A stretch of DNA of 64,000 nt from positions 19,055-83,054 of the forward strand of contig CALZTP010000002.1 in assembly GCA_945829115.1 (NCBI GenBank), written 5' to 3'. This document shows positions 19,904-28,600 of the stretch, one piece after another. Under the pieces are notes generated by a model. The model was not told where the DNA came from and did no database searches. It saw only the letters and a program-made list of their open reading frames with translations. This stretch comes from an uncultured bacterium. Lineage in GTDB: Bacteria > Bacteroidota > Bacteroidia > Bacteroidales > Bacteroidaceae. Both the position numbers and the translations under genes were made by a program. Within the stretch, counting starts at the first letter, position 1, and each line of letters starts with the position of its first letter.

Positions 19904-20003
19904 ATTGTCATCTGTTTCTTTGGTTAAAGAAAGATAGATTGTCATCTGATTCTTAAGTTAAGAAGATATTATTGTCATCTGTTTCTTCAGTTGAAAAAGA
20001 ATA
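19904..20003. repeat. Tandem repeat, 3 units of 33-34 bp (ATTGTCATCTG + hairpin)
   Basis: ATTGTCATCTG at 19904, 19938, 19971, each followed by a different self-complementary segment. Confidence 0.9.
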
Positions 20004-20027
20004 GCATTATAAAGAATTTTTACAGTC

Positions 20028-20744
20028 ATGAAAAAAATATTTTTATCTATTGTAATGGCAGTGTCAGCCATTCTTGGCGCTTCTGCTCAGACAACTGCTG
20101 CAAACCCTGTTACCGTAGAGAACCCAAACTTGAAGGTCACTCTTTCTGATATCACCCTCGTTCCTGGCGGAGACGCTGCCTACCTCACAGTTTCTGAGGA
20201 GTGCGAAGGCGGAACCTACGCTGCTTTCCAGATGGTTATGCACTTCCCTAAGGGCATTGAGGTTAACAAGGTAAAGTCAGGCCGTAAGGAAGTTGATGAT
20301 GTCGCTCTCAATGCAGCTCGTTTTGATGGTCTCACACATTCAATTTCACTCGGTACACCTGAGGTAGAGGATGGTTTCCTTCTGAAGGTCGCTTGTATCG
20401 ATTTGACAAGCAACGATAATTTCTACAACGATGATGCTGATGGGAAGAAGGTTACTGAGCTCTTTAAGGTTGGTTTGAAGGCAAACTCTACAGCGGCTTT
20501 CGGTGACTTCAAGGTACTTGTAGATCAGATTAAGTTCATCAAGAAGAACTCTGACGCAGATATTCCTTCTGGTGAGGTTTCCTTCACACTTTCCATCCCT
20601 GACCCTGCTGGTATAGAGAACGTCTCTCTTGACAATACTCCTGCAGAATTCTATACCATCGATGGCAAGAAGCTCCAGGAGCCTCAGAAGGGTATTAACA
20701 TCATCCGCATGTCTGATGGTTCTGTCCTTAAGCAGGTAAAATAA
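20028..20744 (+). CDS. Small secreted protein with cohesin-like domain and short T9SS-like C-terminus
   Basis: LVPGGDAAYLTVSEECEGGTYAAFQMVMHFPKGIEVNKV...ELFKVGLKANSTAAFGDFKVLVDQIKFI; C-term FYTIDGKKLQEPQKGINIIRMSDGSVLKQVK. Confidence 0.6.
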   Translation: MKKIFLSIVMAVSAILGASAQTTAANPVTVENPNLKVTLSDITLVPGGDAAYLTVSEECEGGTYAAFQMVMHFPKGIEVNKVKSGRKEVDDVALNAARFDGLTHSISLGTPEVEDGFLLKVACIDLTSNDNFYNDDADGKKVTELFKVGLKANSTAAFGDFKVLVDQIKFIKKNSDADIPSGEVSFTLSIPDPAGIENVSLDNTPAEFYTIDGKKLQEPQKGINIIRMSDGSVLKQVK

Positions 20745-20769
20745 ACCAAATTACTATAGAAAAAAATCC

Positions 20770-20816
20770 GCCGTTTCGACTTGTGATTAATAATCGCAGT
20801 CGAAACGGCTTTTTTT
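20770..20816 (+). terminator. Intrinsic terminator after the cohesin-like gene
   Basis: Perfect 11-bp stem GCCGTTTCGAC/GTCGAAACGGC + T7. Confidence 0.9.
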
Positions 20817-20883
20817 AAAATTCTTTTTATCATTTAGCGTAAAAGGAAGTTGATAGAGAAAAAATATGCACACTGACGTATTA

Positions 20884-20985
20884 TGGAAAAAGTGAACGGA
20901 CATGCTCCGTTTTTTTCCAATTTCATGCCAGTTTTTCAGCTCACAAGTGGGTGGATTAAACCGCTCCGAGTGGGTGGACATGCTC
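20884..20985. repeat. Nested inverted repeat followed by two direct GTGGGTGGA units
   Basis: GGAAAAAGTG-AACGGA-CATGC-TCCGTT-TTTTTCC; then AGTGGGTGGATTAAACCGCTCCG AGTGGGTGGACATGCTCAG. Confidence 0.7.
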
Positions 20986-21090
20986 AGTTTTCTGCACTTC
21001 TTCCTTTTATCTTCATTCGTTATTATTCCTCATTGTTCTCGTTTAGCCTTCGCTACTCCTTTGCTTTGCAATCGAAGACAAAGCGAAGTT

Positions 21091-21189
21091 CTATCGAACA
21101 TCTATCGAAGACCTATCGAAGACCTATCGAAGACCTATCGAAGACCTATCGAAGACCTATCGAACATCTATCGAAGACCTATCGAAGTG
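21091..21189. repeat. Tandem array of nine 11-bp units (CTATCGAAGAC/CTATCGAACAT)
   Basis: Nine contiguous 11-bp units read directly; last unit CTATCGAAGTG. Confidence 0.97.
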
Positions 21190-21239
21190 ATCATACGGCA
21201 ATTTTATTTTATACCCCTACATTGTTTGTCTGTTACACC

Positions 21240-23324
21240 CTATTTCCCAAACTTCACGGTCTTGACATTCGAACCAGAAGAGATGGTGAGGAGATAAACT
21301 CCAGAAGGGAAGGAAGAGAGAGGGATACACTGCAAAGAGCCAGCAGCAACATTGTTGAGACGAATAGAAGAGAGACATGTGCCGTCAGCAGAACGGAGCG
21401 CGACAGAGACATTCGCAGCATCAGCAAGGAACGATAGCGAAAGCATGTCTGGATTCACGGTGAGCGCAGGCATGAAGGCACTGTCGTTAGTAACGTTTCT
21501 GATGTCAGTAAGTTCAAGAGTTCGTGAAAGAGCCGCAAGAGCATCTATTTTTCCATAGCCCCAAGAGTTGTTTGGTAGAGAAGCAGCAAAAGAGTCGCTA
21601 CGAGCAGAAGAAGAGAGAATATCTTTCACAACCTCTGGCGATAGCTGCGGATCAGCCTGCAGCATAGTAGCCACAACACCAGCCACAAACGGTGCCGCCA
21701 TGCTTGTGCCCATCTGATAGCCATACTCATACACTCGTCCAGAAGTTTCGTTAGAGGCAGCAGGAATCTTCGTCCCCGAAGAGTCGAAGGACGATACTGC
21801 AGAGATGATGAAACATCCAGGGGCAGTAATCTCTGGCTTTGTTCTTCCATCGGCAGTAGGACCACAACTTGAGAAAGAGCCAAGTGCACCAAGAGACTCG
21901 TCAGGAAGCACAGAAGAGTTGTATTCCGTTCTTGTGACATAAGCCCCAGCAGTAACAATACGCTTTCCTGTACCTCCCACCTCAGCAATGGTAGACTCCG
22001 AAGCAGGTGCAGTGAAACCCTCCACATCCTTTGACTCGAGAGCGAGGTAGATATTGTCAGCCCAGATATCTACTTTCCCAGCAGATTTTGGCTTTACAGT
22101 CAGCACAACCCCATAGTTGTTACGGATGGTGGATATGCGAGAGTCGAGGAAAAGCGACAGCTTTTCATTATTTGGATTCTTCTCCGCAGCCACCTCAATA
22201 GTTCCAGTGGCATAACTGCCTAACGTCACTGTCTTTGTGCCCTCAATAGGGTATATGACCTCAGAAACTATTTCCTTATTTTGGAAAAGGCTGTAGGCAG
22301 AGAGCGATACCTCCATCTCCATATCCTTCTCCGCCCAAAGCTGCACAAAGCTACTGATATCATCAGACGAAGGCTTCTGCTTGAAAGAGATAAACGTGCG
22401 CAAAGGAGCATCGTCAGGAGAGAGGAAAGTCTTGGAGATATGGAACTTGTCTTGACGGTGGTTTCCCGCCGCTCCAACAATAATCCTTCCCGGTCCCTGC
22501 ATCTCATCGGCAAGTCGGTCGAAATCAGAAGTGCCATCATGCGGACCATCATGATTTCCGAGGCTGAGGTTCACGACACATGGCTTCCCCACTTTCTCTG
22601 CATAATCGAAGATATAACGCACACCATTACTGATGTCGGCAAGCGTACTACTGTTAAGATCAAGCGCAACAAGCACAATCTCCGCATCAGGAGCACAACC
22701 AGAATATTTTCCGTCGAGGAAGGCAGAAGAGCCAGCAGCAATGGCAGCAACATGAGTGCCATGGGAGTTTGTCTCACAGTCAGCCTTTCCACGCCGTATT
22801 GCCTCCTCAGAGGTCATCTCTATTCCATATCCGAAAGCTTGAGGGGCTGAGCATCCCTCAAACGATTCTGTTCCCTGCTCCCAGACTCTTGCTATCCTCA
22901 ACCTCCCGTCTTTCTCACAGAAAGCTTCATGGCAGTAGTCGAAGCCAGAATCTACAATTCCTACCACTACCCCACTTCCTGTGAACGGCTGTGATAGACT
23001 CTTTCCACTGAGAACATCAGCATGACCTGTCTCCTCTTTCGCCACATCAAGCATCTGTTGTGGCCTTCCCGGTATGGAAATACGCTTCACCTGTCCGTTC
23101 TCTGCCATTTCTGCCAGTTTTGCGAGCGATGTGCGAAGGGTTGTGGTTTTCCCATCCATTAAGGTTACGTAAGCCGTTGTCTCCTCTGTGGAGCTGTCGG
23201 CACTTCGTGTTATGCTTCCCTTCTTCAGCAGGAGCTGTGTTCTTGGCGACAGCAACGACTGTGCATTCACGCCAAGGGAAGAAGCGAGGAATGCCGTGAA
23301 TATGGAAATATAGATTTTTCTCAT
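21240..23324 (-). CDS. S8 (subtilisin-like) serine peptidase with T9SS-type C-terminal domain
   Basis: Triad VVGIVDSGFDYCHEAF, NSHGTHVAAIAAG, GTSMAAPFVAGVVA; C-term PSGVYLLTISSGSNVKTVKFGK. Confidence 0.92.
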   Translation of the reverse strand: MRKIYISIFTAFLASSLGVNAQSLLSPRTQLLLKKGSITRSADSSTEETTAYVTLMDGKTTTLRTSLAKLAEMAENGQVKRISIPGRPQQMLDVAKEETGHADVLSGKSLSQPFTGSGVVVGIVDSGFDYCHEAFCEKDGRLRIARVWEQGTESFEGCSAPQAFGYGIEMTSEEAIRRGKADCETNSHGTHVAAIAAGSSAFLDGKYSGCAPDAEIVLVALDLNSSTLADISNGVRYIFDYAEKVGKPCVVNLSLGNHDGPHDGTSDFDRLADEMQGPGRIIVGAAGNHRQDKFHISKTFLSPDDAPLRTFISFKQKPSSDDISSFVQLWAEKDMEMEVSLSAYSLFQNKEIVSEVIYPIEGTKTVTLGSYATGTIEVAAEKNPNNEKLSLFLDSRISTIRNNYGVVLTVKPKSAGKVDIWADNIYLALESKDVEGFTAPASESTIAEVGGTGKRIVTAGAYVTRTEYNSSVLPDESLGALGSFSSCGPTADGRTKPEITAPGCFIISAVSSFDSSGTKIPAASNETSGRVYEYGYQMGTSMAAPFVAGVVATMLQADPQLSPEVVKDILSSSARSDSFAASLPNNSWGYGKIDALAALSRTLELTDIRNVTNDSAFMPALTVNPDMLSLSFLADAANVSVALRSADGTCLSSIRLNNVAAGSLQCIPLSSFPSGVYLLTISSGSNVKTVKFGK

Positions 23325-23345
23325 TTTTTTCTTGTGAATATTGAA

Positions 23346-25253
23346 CTATCTTACTACAACCTTCTTAACAACAGTCTTTTCTCCGCTCCTTGCCTTCACG
23401 ATATACATTCCAGGAGCCTGAGAGAGAGCAGGATTGCAAGCCCTACCAGAAGCATCGAATATGCGCACTCCAGAAACCTCACCGTCAACAACAAGCTTTC
23501 CGTCAACAACGTTCACATCGAAAGCATTAGAAGCATTCTGCGTCTCTTCAATTCCAGAAGCGCCAGAAGGGAAAGCCGCCTGAGTAGCACTCTCTCCGAG
23601 CTTCACCTGCAGACAGTTATAGACAGTGTTTCCTGTAGCACTATTAGGCTCATAGGCAGCAATATACGCCACGAAATAGAGATTCTCTGGCACCACCGGC
23701 TTCGTGATCATCTCCTCTGTCTTTCCAGCATCCTTCATAAGTTCTTCTGTCCAAAACGAAGACCTTATAGCCTCTGGAAGTGTGAACGACTTCTGATATT
23801 TTGTCACCTCCCCAACCTTGAAGTTAGGGAGCACGCCCCATGCATTTTCGGTTACCGTACCACGGAAAGCACGGTCGTGAGAATACTGGTCGCCACCGTT
23901 CGACTGAGAGTCTTTCAGTCCGTCCTGTACAATCATTACGTTCATAACCGTCTGACCGTCAAAAGCTTCGTGAGGGTACACCTCAAAAGAAAGATCAACA
24001 AGACGAGTTTCTGGATTATACTTTGTGTCGAGCTTCAGCGATGCGAACGGACGGAGACAAGAAGCATAGTCGAGCATGTAGTTGATATCGTCAGAAGAAA
24101 TCATCCCTACAGGGATATTTGTGTAAGGGTTAGGAGTTCTGGCAACCATGAATGCTGGTGCGTATTGTGAGCTTCCGTAGAAGGCAGTGTAGTAATAGTC
24201 TTCCTCCATACTGAAATTGTCTGGATGATAACCAGAATGGTGTGTTACCTCCACATGTGGAAAAACAGTGTTATTCAGCACGCTATTCATAGTGCGATGA
24301 CCAGCAGGGCAGTTAGGACACTCCTGTCCGGTGAACATCTCCACGAGCAGGTTTCGCTCCATATTTTCAGGATAGAAGAACACATTTGATGAGTAGGCGT
24401 TGTCAGAAGCATCACTATCAGCGCCACCATTTATTGATGCCACCTCCATAGCCATAAATGAAGATCCAAACTCGCCAGCCTCAATTTCTGGCAGTTCAAA
24501 ATTATATGTCTTCCCAGCCTCGATGTTCACATCCTTGAAAGAGATTGTCTCCACAGCCGTTCCCGCAGTGAATTTTATCTCAAACTCACGAACAGTTTCC
24601 GTGCCGATGTTCAGCACCTCTCCCCAGAACGTATATTTTCCGCCTGCCTTGTAGTAATCGCTGAAATATCCGCGCTTCATAAGGAGGTCGGTAGATTGAG
24701 GAACATCATCGAGCACAGCCTTTAGAGAAACGGCGCCCATACCTCTTCCAAAGATGTCCTGCCATTCATCGTCGATAATGGCAAAGGAGCAGTTCTCCAC
24801 ATCGTAGGAATAGTCTACATGGAGAGGGTTCATGTTCGCATTGTTCATCAGAAGTTCAAAGCCGATGAAGAGCTCCTTCTCCTCGCCAGTGATGACATAA
24901 GGAGTGTCGAAAGAAGTCTCTATCCATTTTGCAGAAGCAGAAGAGACATCCTTTGAGGCTACCTCAAAATTCTTGGCAGCAAGATTCTCGCCGTTCAGCT
25001 CTGCCTTCACAAATGCCTGCGCATCAGAGACCTGACGACTGCCATAGATGGCTTGTATGCCCGTGATGCTTTTTCCTTTTAGGAGTGCGAGCTTCTCGTG
25101 TGTGAGGCGTATTGCCTGTCCTTGTTTCTGACTGTTTCCAAAATGCATGAAGTTGCTGCGTGAGAAATCACCGTTGGTGTAACCGAAGGTTGCTCCAGCT
25201 GCAGCCTTCAGACAGAAGAGTGTCATGATGACGAAGAGTAATTGTTTTTTCAT
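23346..25253 (-). CDS. Omp28-related secreted protein with CPNC motif and T9SS-type C-terminal domain
   Basis: LLVEMFTGQECPNCPAGHRTMNSVL..HHSGYHPD; C-term GVRIFDASGRACNPALSQAPGMYIVKARSGEKTVVKKVVVR. Confidence 0.8.
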   Translation of the reverse strand: MKKQLLFVIMTLFCLKAAAGATFGYTNGDFSRSNFMHFGNSQKQGQAIRLTHEKLALLKGKSITGIQAIYGSRQVSDAQAFVKAELNGENLAAKNFEVASKDVSSASAKWIETSFDTPYVITGEEKELFIGFELLMNNANMNPLHVDYSYDVENCSFAIIDDEWQDIFGRGMGAVSLKAVLDDVPQSTDLLMKRGYFSDYYKAGGKYTFWGEVLNIGTETVREFEIKFTAGTAVETISFKDVNIEAGKTYNFELPEIEAGEFGSSFMAMEVASINGGADSDASDNAYSSNVFFYPENMERNLLVEMFTGQECPNCPAGHRTMNSVLNNTVFPHVEVTHHSGYHPDNFSMEEDYYYTAFYGSSQYAPAFMVARTPNPYTNIPVGMISSDDINYMLDYASCLRPFASLKLDTKYNPETRLVDLSFEVYPHEAFDGQTVMNVMIVQDGLKDSQSNGGDQYSHDRAFRGTVTENAWGVLPNFKVGEVTKYQKSFTLPEAIRSSFWTEELMKDAGKTEEMITKPVVPENLYFVAYIAAYEPNSATGNTVYNCLQVKLGESATQAAFPSGASGIEETQNASNAFDVNVVDGKLVVDGEVSGVRIFDASGRACNPALSQAPGMYIVKARSGEKTVVKKVVVR

Positions 25254-25615
25254 TGTCTTTTATGTAGTATTTTTATTTATTTTTTCTTCTTTGGAAAAAT
25301 TTCTGAAATAAAGGCAAGATGCCTTTTTGTCTGCAAAATTACAAAATAAAAAATAAATACAAAATTATTTTTAGAATTTTTGCCATATTATTTTGATATT
25401 CGGATTTTTTTTTGTACTTTTGCAGTCGGAATGGTGAAAGAACATGACAAATGACACTAAGAGAAACGTTTCAATTGACATTTAGAAAGCAGCATGTGAC
25501 TTTTTTGTCAACAAAACAAATAAATCAATTACATTTTGCCATGGAATACAAAAACCACTTGACACATTATTAAATTCAAAGAAAAATAATAAACAATTAT
25601 TAAATAAAAAACATC

Positions 25616-28600
25616 ATGAAGAAAATCTTACGCTATTCAGCTTGTGCATGGCTCTTGGCATGGCTTGGAGTGCATGTTGCACTTGCTCAGGACTACTCCG
25701 GAAAGCCCGGACGAAAGGCAGTCTGCACGTTCACTGTAGGCGACGCCATGGGTGAGTCAGGCGGAACAATCACCAAGCAGAACCATGTCTTCTATGGTCA
25801 GGAGAACATGCCTGCTTTCGGTGCATTGGTAACAAAGGGCACTGACGGCTCACTTGCAACAACCGATTTCTATCGTTTTAGCACAGCCAAAGACGGTAGC
25901 AACTCTGTAACCACAAAGACTGGTCAGCAGTGGAAGACCACTGTCTACGGCAATAAGGAGTATGCTGAGGAGAAAACTCAGGAGGTTGTAACGGTAAACG
26001 CAAAAGGTCAGATAATAGCAAAGACCGACCAGAGCAGTGCTTATGCTTACGAGTACAACGCTGAAGGCCTTCTCGTGAAAGAGAACGTCACAGTTCTCTC
26101 TTCTGGCGCATTCTCAAAAGCAATCGCTTACGAGTATGACGGCAAGGGAAACATCACAAAGCGCACAACCTACTCTCGCAAGACAAAGAGCGACCCTTCT
26201 ACAGAATATGTAAGCTCTGTGGAGGATTACTCTTACGTAAACGGCGAGCTCGCAGAGATTGTGAAGTACAACGGCACCTCTACTTCAGAGCCAAAGCTGT
26301 ATTCTAAGAAGACATACGAGGTTTATAACGGCAACAAGAATCAGATTCTCGAGAAGTCTTTCACATCTCCAAAGGTTGCTGCCGACGGCACCGTGACATG
26401 GTCACAGAGTGCAACAGCCATTATCTACGAATATGCTGACTTCACAGAGAATGGTGGCGAGGGCTGGAAAATCTCTGACCTTTCTGCAACCTGCTCTGGA
26501 ACAAAGAACAATGTTACAGTTTCTTTCTCTGCTCCAAAGAATGCTGGAGAAAACACAAAATATGCTATCTTCCGCAGCGGACAGCTTGCTGCTGTGGTAA
26601 GCAACGCAGAGGTGAACAAAGGTGGCAAGTGCCAGTATATCGACGCAGGCGTACAGCTTGGCACCTGGACATACTTCGTGCTTCCTTTCGAGGGAGATGC
26701 TCTCACAAACATAACAGCGAACGGTGAGCGCTATGTATCAAACACTTCTAACGTAACCGTAACAAGCGATTCTCTCAAGCCTGTTCAGAGCATCTCTCTA
26801 AAGGTAAATAAGGATGCTGAAGGCATTTATGTCATCACGGCATCATGGGACGAGAACCCTTCTCTTGCAAGCAGCTCTTGCCAGAAGCACTCCATCTATC
26901 ACATGCGTACCCTTACAACAGGTACTAAGAGTCCGCTTCAGCTCGGTTCAACAACAGATAAGAATGCTACTTCTATCAGCTTCGACTATCCTACTTCTTA
27001 CAATGTCCTCGACCTCTTCGTAGCGACACTCTATAGCGAGGGAGTTGCAATCTCTGAACATATCTCACTAAAGAAGGCTGACCTTGAAAGCCTCATAGCA
27101 ACAGAACCAGAGAAGCCAGGAACAGATCCTGGAACAACTGAAAGAACTCCTTTCACAGTATATGGCGTATACCCTTACTGGGAGGGTGCAAAAACAGCTT
27201 CCTTCGATATCGCTAAGCTAAACGCAGAAACTCCTGCTGAGGTAGCTACAGAGGTGGCAATCAGCGGCATCAACGATATGCTTGCGTGTGGTGCTACCAT
27301 TGGCGACAAGTATTATGCTTTCTTCACCGATACTGATTGGAACGTTTATTTCGGAACTGTGAACTTCACTACTGGTAACGTGGTAAAGCTGAAGAAATAC
27401 GGCTATGGAAACCTCGGCTATCAGATGAAGGGTCTTGCTTACGATGCTACCGACAACGTTCTCTATGGTATTGAGCAGATTTACGACGAGGCAAACGATG
27501 CCATGACAACGGCTCTCTGCACTATCAACCCTGAGAACGGAAACGTGACAGAGGTGAAGAGATTCAACAAGGAGTTTGCTATGCTCGCAGGAGACGGTGA
27601 CGGCATTCTCTATGCCATCAGCACTGCCTACGACGAGAACTTCCAGCTCATTCCTTCACTCTGGAAGATCAACGATGCTCTTGAGCTCTCTGCAGAGCCA
27701 GTGATTGCTGCTACTGCTCCTATGACATACGCTATGAACCTCAGCAGCCTTGTTGCTCCTGATGGAAAGGTGGTATACACAGTTGCTGGAACAGACGTAT
27801 ATGCTTGGGACCTCGCAGCAAAGACATACGCTAACATCGGAAGCCTTTCTAAGGAAGTTGCTGGTATCACCACTGCAAAGGGTACTGCAGACGCTGAAGG
27901 TGGTCTCGTTCCAGAGGTTGTAAACACTCGCTTCCTCGTGAAGAAGACATGGTATGGCGATGCTATGGGCTCTGTTAAAGACAAGGACATGCGCATAGAG
28001 GAGTATTTCTACAACTACGATGGCAAGGTGGCTCGCATTGCTCAGAGTGCTCGTGGCATCAGTGAGCAAGGACAGCCTACCGACTATGAGATTACTCGCC
28101 TCACAAAGAACAACTTCGACTTCAACGGAAACATTGTTTCTGCTTCCATCAACCAGTATGGCAAGTACGATTTCCAAGATATGGCATTCAAGGAAACTGG
28201 AAAGAACACTTACGACTATAACGAGCAGGGACAGCTTGTGAAGGAATTCGTAAACGGTGTCATTACAGAGTACACATACAACGCTGACGGATATGTTGCA
28301 GAGAAGAAAATCTCTACGCAGTATGATATCAACGTCAGTGAGCCAAAGTGGACTCAGACAATAAAGAACGAGGATTTCAATGCTCTCGGTCTCCCTACCA
28401 ACTTCACTTCTGAAGGTGCTTACGATAGCTACAACTATGTTGGCGCTATTGATTATAACGAGAACGGCGAGAAGACTCTTGAGGTTCACTCAAAGGTTGT
28501 TATCGATGAGGAGTTCGGAAATCCGATGATGATGCCATTCGAAGTAGATGAATGGCTCTTCGACGAGACGGGCTTCTTAACAAGCTATACACACTATATC

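Noticed and set aside
21091-21189. CRISPR array
   Set aside because: Units are 11 bp, contiguous with no spacers, and no cas genes are nearby.
20883-21437. 184-aa and 131-aa ORFs reading through the 11-bp repeats (SKTYRRPIEHL...)
   Set aside because: Peptide repeat is forced by the 11-bp DNA repeat in any frame; the ORF runs into the antisense of the subtilase gene and starts inside a terminator-like palindrome.
27656-28489. 277-aa minus ORF (and similar at 13147-13980, 16442-15786, 23334-24170)
   Set aside because: Antisense to strongly supported CDSs; no homology-like motifs.
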